NCBI GenBank assembly: GCA_963846855.1
Contig: CAWJXK010000007.1
Coordinates: 186,001 to 250,000, forward strand
Reading direction: 5' to 3'
Origin: CAIWHR01 sp963846855
GTDB taxonomy: Bacteria > Pseudomonadota > Gammaproteobacteria > Burkholderiales > Casimicrobiaceae
Length of the DNA stretch: 64,000 nt
Position 1 is the first letter of the stretch; each line of letters opens with the position of its first letter. This document shows positions 35,996 through 44,184 of the stretch, in pieces. The translations under genes and the position numbers were made by a program. The notes below the pieces were generated by a model, which saw nothing but the letters and a program-made list of their open reading frames with translations, made no database searches and was not told the DNA's origin.

Positions 35996-37597
35996 ATGCC
36001 GTCGTTGAGCAGTGCCGACCATCGCAGGGTGCCGCCGCACGTCGACGTGCCGCGCGATTACAACGCGGCGCACGACCTCATCGAGCGCAATCTCGCGGCG
36101 GGCCGCGCCGGCAAGGTCGCATTCGTCGACGATCGGGGAAGCTACACCTACGGCGAGCTCGCGGAACGCGTCAACCGGTGCGCCAACGTGCTGACGGGCC
36201 TCGGACTCGCGCGCGAGGGGCGCGTACTCCTCTGCCTGCTCGACACCATCGATTTTCCGTCGGTGTTCCTCGGTGCGATCAAGGCCGGCATCGTCCCGGT
36301 CGCGGGGAACACGCTGCTCACGACGAAGGATTACGAGTACATGCTGCGCGACAGCCGCGCGGGCACGCTGGTCGTGTCGGCGGCGCTCTATCCGGCCTTC
36401 GCCCCGCTCATCGGCAAGCTGCCCGACCTTCGACACGTCGTCGTCGCCGACGCGACCGACGAGCACGCGAAAGCCGGACATCATTCGCTCGCCGGGTTGA
36501 TGAAGCCCGCGGGCACGAGCTTCGCCGCGGCGGAGACGACGTGCGACGACATGTGCTTCTGGCTCTATTCGTCGGGGTCCACCGGCGCGCCCAAAGGCAC
36601 CGTGCACGTCCAGTCGAGCCTCATCGAGACGGCGGAGCTCTATGCCAAGCCGATCCTGGGACTGCGCGAGGAGGACGTCGTCTTCTCGGCGGCGAAGCTG
36701 TTCTTCGCCTACGGGCTCGGCAACGGCCTGACGTTTCCGCTGGCGGTCGGCGCGACTGCGATCCTGATGGCCGAGCGTCCGACGCCGGCCGCCGTGTTCG
36801 CGCGGCTGCGCAAGCACCAGCCCACGATCTTCTACGGCGTGCCGACGCTTTTCGCCGCGCTGCTCGCGAGCCCGGATCTTCCGAAGCGCGGCGAATTGAC
36901 GATGCGGCGCTGCACGTCCGCCGGCGAGGCGCTGCCCGCCGACATCGGCCGGCGCTGGACCGAGCATTTCGGCGTCGAGATCCTCGACGGCCTGGGATCG
37001 ACCGAAATGCTGCACATCTTCCTGTCCAACCGTCCCGGGGAAGTGCGCTACGGGACGAGCGGAAAGCCGGTCCCCGGCTACGAGCTTCGCATCGTCGGCG
37101 ACAACGGCGCACCGGTCGCGCCAGGTGAGGTGGGAGAGCTGCAGATCGCCGGACCGACCGCGGCGATGTGCTACTGGAACAACCGCGAGAAGAGCCGCGG
37201 CACGTTCCAGGGGCCGTGGACCCGCAGCGGCGACAAGTACTCGATCGACGCGGACGGCAACTATGTCTATTCGGGCCGCAGCGACGACATGCTCAAGGTC
37301 TCCGGCATCTACGTGTCGCCGATCGAGGTCGAGGCGGCGCTGATCACGCACCCGGCGGTGCTCGAGGCGGCGGTGATCGGCAAGGAGGACGAGGAGCACC
37401 TGACGAAGCCCGTCGCCTATGTCGTGCTGAAGGCGGGCCGGGAGCCCTCGGACGCGCTGGCCGAGGAGCTTCGCCAGCACGTGAAGACGCAGCTTGCGCC
37501 GTACAAGTATCCGCGCTGGATCGAATTCATCGGCGAGCTTCCGAAGACGGCGACGGGTAAGATCCAGCGGTTCAAGCTTCGCGCAAAGGCGGCCTGA
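35996..37597 (+). CDS. bclA: Benzoate-CoA ligase
   Basis: This encodes 533 residues. The enzyme activates benzoate to benzoyl-CoA with ATP, feeding both the box and bcr routes. The adenylate-forming signatures are SSGSTGAPKGTVH near residue 188, LDGLGSTEMLHIFLSN, the YSGRSDDMLKVSGIYVSP hinge and the catalytic Lys region PKTATGKIQRFKL at the C-terminus. AAGGAGGGG precedes the ATG at 35996. Gene order (DUF4863, ligase, ABC transporter) and sequence make benzoate the most likely substrate; related aryl acids are possible. Confidence 0.94.
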   Translation: MPSLSSADHRRVPPHVDVPRDYNAAHDLIERNLAAGRAGKVAFVDDRGSYTYGELAERVNRCANVLTGLGLAREGRVLLCLLDTIDFPSVFLGAIKAGIVPVAGNTLLTTKDYEYMLRDSRAGTLVVSAALYPAFAPLIGKLPDLRHVVVADATDEHAKAGHHSLAGLMKPAGTSFAAAETTCDDMCFWLYSSGSTGAPKGTVHVQSSLIETAELYAKPILGLREEDVVFSAAKLFFAYGLGNGLTFPLAVGATAILMAERPTPAAVFARLRKHQPTIFYGVPTLFAALLASPDLPKRGELTMRRCTSAGEALPADIGRRWTEHFGVEILDGLGSTEMLHIFLSNRPGEVRYGTSGKPVPGYELRIVGDNGAPVAPGEVGELQIAGPTAAMCYWNNREKSRGTFQGPWTRSGDKYSIDADGNYVYSGRSDDMLKVSGIYVSPIEVEAALITHPAVLEAAVIGKEDEEHLTKPVAYVVLKAGREPSDALAEELRQHVKTQLAPYKYPRWIEFIGELPKTATGKIQRFKLRAKAA

Positions 37598-37662
37598 GGA
37601 CGATCCTCCCGCAGCCTAAGCGCGCAAGTTCCGATAACGAGAAACACCTTGAGGAGGAAGTG

Positions 37663-38850
37663 ATGAAACAGCCAGGTAGATCCACGCGTTTCGGCGCGCT
37701 CGCGGCGACGGCGATCCTCGCCGCCGGCCTCGTCGCCACCGCCGGCCACGCGCAGGCGCAACAGAAGGTCAAGATCGGACTGATGCTGCCGTACACGGGC
37801 ACGTACGCCGCGCTCGGCACCGCGATCACCAACGGGTTCAAGCTGGCGATCGAGGAAAACGGCGGCAAGCTGGCCGGTCGCGAGATCGAGTACTTCGTCG
37901 TCGATGACGAGTCGGATCCCGCGAAGGCTCCGGACAACGCCAACAAACTCATCAAACGCGACAACGTCGACGTGCTGGTCGGCACCGTGCATTCCGGCGT
38001 CGCGCTTGCGATGTCGAAGGTCGCCCGCGACAACAATACGCTGCTGATCATCCCCAACGCCGGCGCCGACGACATCACCGGTCCGCTGTGTGCGGCCAAC
38101 GTGTTCCGCACGTCGTTCTCGAATTCGCAGCCGGGCGTCGCGATGGGCAAGGTAATGGCCGAGCAGAAGAAGAAGACCGCGGTCACGATCACGTGGAAAT
38201 ACGCGGCGGGTGAGGAATCGATCGGCGGCTTCAAGGAGGCGTTCGAGGCCGGTGGCGGCAAGGTCGTGAAGGAGCTCTACCTTCCGTTCCCGCAGGTCGA
38301 GTTCCAGGCGCTCTTGACCGAGATCGCGAGCCTCAAGCCCGACGTCGTCTACGCGTTCTTCGCGGGCGGCGGAGCGGTCAAGTTCGTCAAGGACTATGCG
38401 GCAGCCGGGCTGAACAAGACGATTCCGCTGGTCGGTCCCGGCTTCCTCACCGACGGCACGCTGGAAGCGCAGGGCGAGTCCGCCCAGGGGCTGCTGACGA
38501 CGCTGCACTACGGTGATGGCCTCAACCTCCCGAAGAACAATGCGTTCCGCGCGGCGTACATGAAGGCGTACAAGGCCGAGCCCGACGTCTACGCGGTGGG
38601 CGGTTACGACGCGGCGCAGCTCCTGATCGTCGGGATGAATGCGGTGAAGGGCGACCTGTCGAAGCGCGCCGAAATCGTCAAGGCGATGGAATCGGCCAAG
38701 ATCGACAGCCCGCGCGGCCCGCTCGCGCTGTCGAAGTCGCACAATCCGATCCAGGACATCTACCTGCGCAAGGTCGAGGGCAAGGAAAACAAGGTCGTCG
38801 GCGTCGCGGTCAAGAGCCTGACCGACCCGCCGCGCGGCTGCAAGCTCTAA
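37663..38850 (+). CDS. ABC transporter substrate-binding protein (LivJ type)
   Basis: This encodes 395 residues. A signal peptide (AATAILAAGLVATAGHAQA) precedes a type-1 periplasmic-binding fold: KVKIGLMLPYTGTYAALGTAITNGFKLAIEE, DDESDPAKAPDNANKLI, and a domain-2 region (YAAGEESIGGFKEAFEAGGG; VYAFFAGGGAVKF). It probably captures benzoate or a related aromatic acid, given the adjacent ligase. GAGGAGGAAG stands before the ATG at 37663. First gene of a five-gene LIV-type (HAAT) transporter set. Confidence 0.88.
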   Translation: MKQPGRSTRFGALAATAILAAGLVATAGHAQAQQKVKIGLMLPYTGTYAALGTAITNGFKLAIEENGGKLAGREIEYFVVDDESDPAKAPDNANKLIKRDNVDVLVGTVHSGVALAMSKVARDNNTLLIIPNAGADDITGPLCAANVFRTSFSNSQPGVAMGKVMAEQKKKTAVTITWKYAAGEESIGGFKEAFEAGGGKVVKELYLPFPQVEFQALLTEIASLKPDVVYAFFAGGGAVKFVKDYAAAGLNKTIPLVGPGFLTDGTLEAQGESAQGLLTTLHYGDGLNLPKNNAFRAAYMKAYKAEPDVYAVGGYDAAQLLIVGMNAVKGDLSKRAEIVKAMESAKIDSPRGPLALSKSHNPIQDIYLRKVEGKENKVVGVAVKSLTDPPRGCKL

Positions 38851-38869
38851 ATCGTCCGTAGTAGACTCA

Positions 38870-38899
38870 CGCGCGGGCAGGCATTCGCCTGCCCGCGCG
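38870..38899 (+). terminator. Strong hairpin between the binding protein and permease genes
   Basis: A perfect 13-base GC stem (CGCGCGGGCAGGC pairing with GCCTGCCCGCGCG) with loop ATTC lies 19 bases after the stop. Only TTCCATTT follows, not a clean T-run, so it may act as an attenuator or 3' mRNA-stabilising hairpin. That would give more binding protein than permease, a common arrangement in ABC operons. Confidence 0.6.
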
Positions 38900-38930
38900 T
38901 TCCATTTGGGGACCTCGCCAGCGGCGTGCG

Positions 38931-39797
38931 ATGGACTTCTACTCGTTCCTGATCCAGCTCCTGAATGGCGTCCAGTACGGGCTGCTGCTCTTTCTGGTCG
39001 CCAGCGGCCTGACGCTGATCTTCGGCATCATGGGCATCATCAACCTCGCCCACGGCAGCTTCTACATGATCGGCGCCTACATGGCGTTCTCGCTGTCGAC
39101 GCTGTCGGGAAGCCTCTTCGTCGCGATCGTGCTGGGCGTCGTTCTGTCGGTGGCGCTCGGCGTGTTCCTCGAATGGGCGCTGTTCAGCCACCTCTACAAG
39201 CGCGACCACCTGGAGCAGGTGCTGCTGACGTACGGGCTCATCCTCGTGTTCGAGGAGCTGCGCAGCCTCATCGTCGGCAACGACGTCCACGGCGTCACCG
39301 TGCCGGCGCTTTTCAACTGGTCGATCCCGCTGACCGAAACGCTCTCGTATCCCGTCTACCGGCTGTTCATGTCGGCCGTGTGCATCGTGCTCGCCGTGCT
39401 GCTCTGGCTGCTGATCGCGAAGACGAGGCTCGGCATGATGATTCGCGCCGGTGCGTCGAACCGGGAGATGGTGCAGTCGCTGGGGCTCAACATCAACCTC
39501 GTCTACCGGCTGGTGTTCGCGCTCGGGGTCGCCCTCGCGGCGTTCGCCGGAATGATCGCCGCGCCGGTGTCGTCGGTCTACCCGGGGATGGGCACCGGCG
39601 TTCTCATCATCTGCTTCGTCGTCGTCGTCATCGGCGGCATCGGCTCGGTATGGGGCGCGCTCGTCGCCGCGCTGCTGATCGGGCTCGCCGACACGTTCGG
39701 CAAGGTGCTGATCCCGGAAGCGGCCGGCGTGACCGTTTACCTGCTGATGGCGGCGATCCTGCTATGGCGCCCCGAAGGCTTGTTCCGCCGGGTCTGA
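38931..39797 (+). CDS. ABC transporter permease (LivH type)
   Basis: This encodes 288 residues with about eight hydrophobic segments. LivH landmarks are LNGVQYGLLLFLVASGLTLIFGIMGIINLAHG near the start, the cytoplasmic coupling loop region IRAGASNREMVQSLGLNI and the closing VVVIGGIGSVWGALVAALLIGLADTFGK. It is one half of the membrane channel for the aromatic-acid transporter inferred here. The stop lies inside the left end of palindromic element C. Confidence 0.9.
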   Translation: MDFYSFLIQLLNGVQYGLLLFLVASGLTLIFGIMGIINLAHGSFYMIGAYMAFSLSTLSGSLFVAIVLGVVLSVALGVFLEWALFSHLYKRDHLEQVLLTYGLILVFEELRSLIVGNDVHGVTVPALFNWSIPLTETLSYPVYRLFMSAVCIVLAVLLWLLIAKTRLGMMIRAGASNREMVQSLGLNINLVYRLVFALGVALAAFAGMIAAPVSSVYPGMGTGVLIICFVVVVIGGIGSVWGALVAALLIGLADTFGKVLIPEAAGVTVYLLMAAILLWRPEGLFRRV

Positions 39798-39935
39798 TGA
39801 TGCAAAGCTGCTGCGCGTGCCGTCTGCTGCGTTGTGTCCTCGCTCAGCCCTCGCTGTACCCGAACGTACTATCTCGGGCCTCGCTGCGGGCCGCCTTGCA
39901 TCCGGCCCTGCTCGCGACGCTTTTCATCAGCAGAC
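39792..39935. repeat. Palindromic intergenic element C
   Basis: A 144-base element: GTCTGATGATGCAAAGC (39792-39808) and the reverse complement of GTCTGCTGATGAAAAGC (39919-39935) form its ends, 15 of 17 bases matching. The core (CTGCGTTG, CCCTCGCTGTACCC, GTACTATCTCGGGC, CTCGCTGCGGGC, CTTGCATCCGG) is closely shared with element A and partly with F. The left end contains the livH stop codon. It fills the spacer between the two permease genes. Confidence 0.65.
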
Positions 39936-39972
39936 CCTGCTTCGTCCTGACGCCCTCTGCAGGAGCTCCGCC

Positions 39973-40935
39973 GTGACGCGAAGGCGCATCGCGCTCGTGA
40001 CCGCGCTGGCGTTGCTCGCGCTGTTCCCGCTGGCCGGCTCGACGTTCTATACCGAGCTCGTCACGAAGGTGATGATCCTCGCGATCTTCGCGCTGTCGCT
40101 CGATCTGCTGGTGGGCTACACGGGGCTCGTCTCGTTCGGGCACGCCGCGTATTACGGCGTCGGTGCGTACGTGCTCGGGTTGATGGCGCCCAAGTACGAG
40201 GCGGCGAGCCTGTGGCTGACACTCCCCGCTGCCGTGGCGATCGCCGGCATCGCCGCGCTCGCCGTCGGCGCGTTCGTCGTGCGCGTCAAGGGTATCTACT
40301 TCATCATGGTGACGCTCGCGTTCGCACAGATGTTCTACTTCGTGTTCCACGACACGACCTTCGGCCGCGGCTCGGACGGTATCAGCATGAATTTCAAGCC
40401 ATCCGCGGCGATCGGCTCCTCCGTGCCGTTCGACTTCGCCAATGCGGTACACGTCTACTATTTCGTGCTGGTGCTGCTCGTCATGGTCTTCGTCTTCCTG
40501 CGATTGCTGCTGCGCTCGACGTTCGGCCGAGCGTTGCAGGGCATCAAGAGCAACGAGCACCGGATGCGCTCGCTCGGCTTTCCCGTGTACCTCTACAAGC
40601 TCGCGAGCTTCGCGGTCGCCGGCGCGCTGGCGGGGCTCGCCGGCTATCTCTCCGCGCTGCAGTTCGGATTCGTCAATCCGGAGCTCCTGTCGTGGAACCA
40701 GTCCGGCAACGTGCTGCTGATGCTGATCCTGGGCGGGCAGGGCAGCCTCTACGGCGCCGTGGTCGGCGCGTTCGCGTTCGTCGCGATGGAGGAGATTTAC
40801 TCGTCGGTCACCACGCACTGGCAGCTTCTCCTCGGCGGCACGATCATCCTGCTGGTGATCTTCCTGCCTGGCGGCCTCGCGAGCGTCGCGAAGCGCTTCC
40901 AGCGCACGCTGACCGGAGGGCCCCCGAATGATTGA
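39973..40935 (+). CDS. ABC transporter permease (LivM type)
   Basis: This encodes 320 residues from a GTG at 39973 with AGGAG seven bases upstream; a longer frame would start inside element C. LivM landmarks are LSLDLLVGYTGLVSFGHAAYYGVGAYV, FVVRVKGIYFIMVTLAFAQM, RALQGIKSNEHRMRSLGF and the final GGQGSLYGAVVGAFAF. About nine hydrophobic segments. The second membrane half of the transporter. Confidence 0.9.
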   Translation: MTRRRIALVTALALLALFPLAGSTFYTELVTKVMILAIFALSLDLLVGYTGLVSFGHAAYYGVGAYVLGLMAPKYEAASLWLTLPAAVAIAGIAALAVGAFVVRVKGIYFIMVTLAFAQMFYFVFHDTTFGRGSDGISMNFKPSAAIGSSVPFDFANAVHVYYFVLVLLVMVFVFLRLLLRSTFGRALQGIKSNEHRMRSLGFPVYLYKLASFAVAGALAGLAGYLSALQFGFVNPELLSWNQSGNVLLMLILGGQGSLYGAVVGAFAFVAMEEIYSSVTTHWQLLLGGTIILLVIFLPGGLASVAKRFQRTLTGGPPND

Positions 40936-41010
40936 GCGGGGCGAGGCCGCAGGCCGAGCCAAGGGCGCGTCCTTATGCGGCCTCCGCAACGCTGGTGCCC
41001 TCGCGTTGCC

Positions 41011-41080
41011 GATCTCGGTCGGCCGCCCGCGCTTGCAGACGCGCCCTACGGGCCTTGGTTTCGCCCTGCTCGCGCAGGCG
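41011..41080. repeat. Left copy of an inverted repeat flanking livG
   Basis: About 70 bases (starting GATCTCGGTCGGCCGCC and ending CTTGGTTTCGCCCTGCTCGC) recur in inverted orientation at 41948-42020. The best-matched part is GGGCCTYGGYTTCGCCCTGCTCGC. It lies in the 206-base spacer between livM and livG, which otherwise holds no gene. Confidence 0.6.
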
Positions 41081-41141
41081 TCGATTGAGTGCGGTCGACG
41101 CGCCGGCGCCGCGTCTTGCGACGACCGTGCGGAGGACGCGG

Positions 41142-41897
41142 ATGAGTGACGCCCTCGTCGCGACGCAGGGGCTCACGCGCCGCTTCGGCGGACTGACGGC
41201 CGTCAACGATGTCGCGATCGCGCTCCATCGCGAGCAGCTGCACGCGGTGCTGGGGCCGAACGGCGCGGGCAAGACGACGCTGATCAACCTCCTGTCCGGC
41301 GAGCTCAAGGCGTCGTCGGGAAAGATCCACTACAAGGGCGGCGACATCACGAGGCTCGCGCCCGACCGGCGCTCGCGCCTGGGCATCGGCCGCAGCTACC
41401 AGAAGACCAATATCTTTCCCGCGTTCAGCGCGTTCGAGAACTGCCGCCTCGCCGCGCAGTCGCGCGCCCCCCGCGTGCTCGCGATCGTCTCGGACGCGCT
41501 CGCGCACGCGCCGGTGTGCGAAGCGGCGCGCCGCGCGCTCGACGCCGCGGGCCTCGCCTCGCGCGCCGACGTGATCGCGGCGGCGCTTTCGCACGGCGAG
41601 CAGCGCCAGCTCGAGATCGCAATGGTCCTCGCGACCGCGCCCGACGTCCTGCTGCTCGACGAGCCGCTGGCCGGAATGGGCGCCGAGGAGGCGCAGCGAA
41701 TGATCGAGCTCCTGAAGAAGCTCAAGACCGATCACGCGATTCTTCTTGTCGAGCACGACATGGACGCCGTGTTCGCCGTTGCCGACACGATCACGGTGAT
41801 GGTCAACGGCCAGGTGCTGGAAAGCGGGCCGCCCGCGCAGATCCGCGCGAGCGCGGCCGTGCGCAACGCCTATCTCGGCGATGAAGCGCTGCCATAA
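41142..41897 (+). CDS. ABC transporter ATP-binding protein (LivG type)
   Basis: This encodes 251 residues from the ATG at 41142, with GGAGG upstream. Walker A GPNGAGKTT near residue 38, signature-region LSHGEQRQLEIAMVLA, Walker B DVLLLDEPLAGM and the switch His in VEHDMDAVF are all present. The LivG-specific C-terminus (GQVLESGPPAQIRASAAVRNAYLGD) is recognisable. It is flanked on both sides by the inverted repeat copies. Confidence 0.92.
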   Translation: MSDALVATQGLTRRFGGLTAVNDVAIALHREQLHAVLGPNGAGKTTLINLLSGELKASSGKIHYKGGDITRLAPDRRSRLGIGRSYQKTNIFPAFSAFENCRLAAQSRAPRVLAIVSDALAHAPVCEAARRALDAAGLASRADVIAAALSHGEQRQLEIAMVLATAPDVLLLDEPLAGMGAEEAQRMIELLKKLKTDHAILLVEHDMDAVFAVADTITVMVNGQVLESGPPAQIRASAAVRNAYLGDEALP

Positions 41898-41947
41898 CGC
41901 CGCGAACGGAAGCGAGCTAGCGATGAGCGCCGCGGGGCCGCCCCGAA

Positions 41948-42020
41948 CACCCGTGCGAGCAGGGCGAAGCCGAGGCCCGATGGGCGTGTCGGCGAGCACG
42001 GGCGGCGGCCGACTTCGATC
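41948..42020. repeat. Right copy of the inverted repeat flanking livG
   Basis: Read on the minus strand, this matches the 41011-41080 copy (GATCGAAGTCGGCCGCC near one end, GGGCCTCGGCTTCGCCCTGCTCGC near the other) with about 75-80% identity by eye. The two copies are 0.9 kb apart with livG between them. An inversion of livG by recombination between them would disrupt the operon. Confidence 0.6.
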
Positions 42021-42061
42021 CCCAATGCGAATTGCAGAACAGCGCGGAGGCCGCGCGAATT

Positions 42062-42275
42062 GCAGCGCAGCGGCGACAGCCGCAAGCGTGGGGGCACACA
42101 TGCGCGCCGCAGGGCCGACCCAAGGCGCTCATTGCTCCCCCTCGGGGGGCAGCGCAGCGGCGACAGCCGCAAGCGTGGGGGCACACATGGGCGCCGCAGG
42201 GCCGGCCCAAGGCGCTCATGGCTCCCCCTCGGGGGGCAGCGCAGCGGCGACAGCCGCAAGCGTGGGGGCACACTA
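42062..42275 (+). repeat. 87-base tandem repeat between livG and livF
   Basis: Units start at 42062, 42149 and 42236, exactly 87 bases apart, with a final partial copy of 40 bases. They differ at only a few positions. Each contains a hairpin-forming CCCCCTCGGGGGG block and GCGGCGACAGCCGCAAGCG-TGGGGG. Because 87 is a multiple of three, the frame stays open across the units into livF, but that extension (RSGDSRKRGGTH repeats) has no likeness to an ABC protein and livF's own ATG at 42276 is the sensible start. It is not a CRISPR: units are too long and spacers are not unique. Confidence 0.85.
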
Positions 42276-42989
42276 ATGGCCGAAGCGATCCTCGAGTCGC
42301 GCGAGCTCCACGCGTACTACGGCGCGAGCCACATCCTGCACGGGATCGACTTCCGCATCGACCGCGGCGAGACGGTCGGGCTGATGGGCAGGAACGGCAT
42401 GGGCAAGAGCACGCTGATCCGCAGCATGCTGGGCATCGTCAAGCCGCGGCACGGCGAGGTGTTTGTCTGCGGCACTCCGATGACGGGCGCCCAGCCGTTC
42501 CTCGTCGCGCGCGCAGGCATTGCCTATGTGCCGGAAGGCCGCGGCATCTTCCCGAACCTGACGGTCCGCGAGAATCTCGTGATGGCGGCGCGCGCCGGGG
42601 CGGACGGCCGCCGCGACTGGACGTTCGAGCGTGTGATACAGACGTTTCCCCGCCTCGCCGAGCGACTCGACCACGGCGGGTGGCAGCTTTCGGGTGGCGA
42701 GCAGCAGATGCTGACGATCGGCCGCGCGCTGATGACCAACCCCGACCTCCTGATCCTCGACGAGGCGACCGAGGGGCTCGCGCCGCAGATCGCGAAGGAG
42801 ATCTGGCGCATCGTCGACGAGATCCGCGCGCACGGCATCGCGGCGCTGATCGTCGACAAGAACTACAAGGCGGTCACCGCGATCGCCAGCCGCAACGTGA
42901 TCCTCGTCAAGGGGCGCGTGGTGTTCGAGGGCCCGAGCGCCGAATTGCTCGCGCAGCCGGAGCTCCTGCATCGCCACCTCGGAGTCTAG
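42276..42989 (+). CDS. ABC transporter ATP-binding protein (LivF type)
   Basis: This encodes 237 residues. LivF landmarks: MAEAILESRELHAYYGASHILHGIDF, Walker A GRNGMGKST near residue 39, YVPEGRGIFPNLTVRENL, signature LSGGEQQMLTIGRAL and Walker B LLILDEATEGLAP. A longer frame running through the upstream tandem repeat is rejected. The stop TAG is part of the end of palindromic element F. Last transporter gene. Confidence 0.92.
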   Translation: MAEAILESRELHAYYGASHILHGIDFRIDRGETVGLMGRNGMGKSTLIRSMLGIVKPRHGEVFVCGTPMTGAQPFLVARAGIAYVPEGRGIFPNLTVRENLVMAARAGADGRRDWTFERVIQTFPRLAERLDHGGWQLSGGEQQMLTIGRALMTNPDLLILDEATEGLAPQIAKEIWRIVDEIRAHGIAALIVDKNYKAVTAIASRNVILVKGRVVFEGPSAELLAQPELLHRHLGV

Positions 42990-43280
42990 GAGCCTGTCGG
43001 GCCTGATTTCACGTATGCGTTGCCGAGCCAAAAAGCGATGGATGCGCGACGCGAGGCGCAGCGAATATCGTGAATCTTCGCAAGCCGAGCAACAAAGCAG
43101 ACGCGCTTTTTGGCAGCCGCACCCAAATGAGCGAAGGGACGGGGCGCTTTGGGCGCCTCATTTGCCTAATGCTGCGTTGCTCGCCCTCGGCATATTCCCG
43201 ATATGCTCTCGGTCTCACGCCTTGAACTGCGCCCAAACCGCCTCCGTCGCGTACGCGAAATCAGGCCCGACAGGCTCCTA
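42987..43280. repeat. Palindromic intergenic element F
   Basis: A 294-base element with 33-base terminal inverted repeats (42987-43019 and 43248-43280), 31 of 33 bases matching; they begin TAGGAGCCTGTCGGGCCTGA. The left end contains the livF stop codon and the right end stops two bases before the next start codon (GTG at 43283). The interior shares GAAGGGACGGGGC with element B and CTGCGTTGCTCGCCCTCGG with the core of C. No protein is encoded. Confidence 0.72.
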
Positions 43281-43282
43281 AC

Positions 43283-44047
43283 GTGCCCTTCACCGAGGCG
43301 GCGGGGCATCGCATCGAATACGAGCGGATCGACGTCGGCCAGACCGGCCGTCCGACGCTCGTCCTGCTGCACGAAGGGCTGGGATCGGTGGCCATGTGGC
43401 GCGAATTCCCGGGACGCCTCGCGCATGCAGCCGGCTGCAGCCTCGTCGTGTATTCGCGCTACGGCTACGGCCAGTCGGATCCGCTGCGCGGCGATCGCGA
43501 CGTGCGCTACATGCACGACGAGGCGCTGGTCGTGCTGCCGCAGATCCTCGACGCGCTTTCCATCGAGCGACCGATTCTTGTCGGGCACAGTGACGGCGGC
43601 TCGATCGCGCTCATCCATGCGGGTGCAGGCAAGCGGGCGCTGACCGGCGTCGTCACGCTCGCGGCTCATGTGCTGGTCGAGGACATTTCGGTCGCGAGCA
43701 TCGCTGCCGCGAAGATGGCGTACGAGACCACCGACCTTCGCGCGAAGCTCGCGCGCTACCACGCCGACGTGGACTCGGCGTTCTGGGGCTGGAACCGGAT
43801 CTGGCTCCATCCGAATTTCCGCGCATGGAACATCGAGGAGTTCCTGCCGCGCATCACGTGTCCTGTGCTGGCGATCCAGGGCGAGGACGACGAATACGGC
43901 ACGATGGAGCAGATGCGGCGGATCGGAGCGCGGGTGCCCCACGCCGAGTTGCTCGAGCTCGAGGACTGCCGTCACTCGCCGCACCGGGACCAGGCGGACG
44001 CCGTGCTGGAGGCGATCACCCGGTTCGTCGACCGGATCTCCGCGTGA
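43283..44047 (+). CDS. Alpha/beta-hydrolase of the benzoate locus
   Basis: This encodes 254 residues. The fold landmarks are VLLHEGLGSVAMWREFPGRLA, the nucleophile elbow GHSDGGS near residue 99 (Ser101), the acid region QGEDDEYG and the His loop CRHSPHRDQ. The GTG at 43283 is the only suitable start and lies two bases after palindromic element F, so its ribosome site comes from the repeat or is absent. Hydrolases of this type occur in benzoate clusters and could act on CoA thioesters or lactones; the substrate is not known. Confidence 0.82.
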   Translation: MPFTEAAGHRIEYERIDVGQTGRPTLVLLHEGLGSVAMWREFPGRLAHAAGCSLVVYSRYGYGQSDPLRGDRDVRYMHDEALVVLPQILDALSIERPILVGHSDGGSIALIHAGAGKRALTGVVTLAAHVLVEDISVASIAAAKMAYETTDLRAKLARYHADVDSAFWGWNRIWLHPNFRAWNIEEFLPRITCPVLAIQGEDDEYGTMEQMRRIGARVPHAELLELEDCRHSPHRDQADAVLEAITRFVDRISA

Positions 44048-44184
44048 TCGTCCGATCGATCGGCGCCACGTCGCCGGCGTGTCGCATTGAATTGTGGCGA
44101 TCTCCTGAATTGTTGTAGATTTCCCCAGTCAAGGCAAACACCCCCTCCCGAATTCGGTGGCCGCGGCCACGATTGCGAAGTGCG

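Noticed and set aside
42060..42275. N-terminal extension of livF through the 87-base repeats
   Set aside because: The added residues are repeat-encoded and unlike ABC proteins; the ATG at 42276 gives the normal LivF start.
42062..42275. Possible CRISPR array
   Set aside because: Units of 87 bases are adjacent and nearly identical with no unique spacers, and no cas genes are near.
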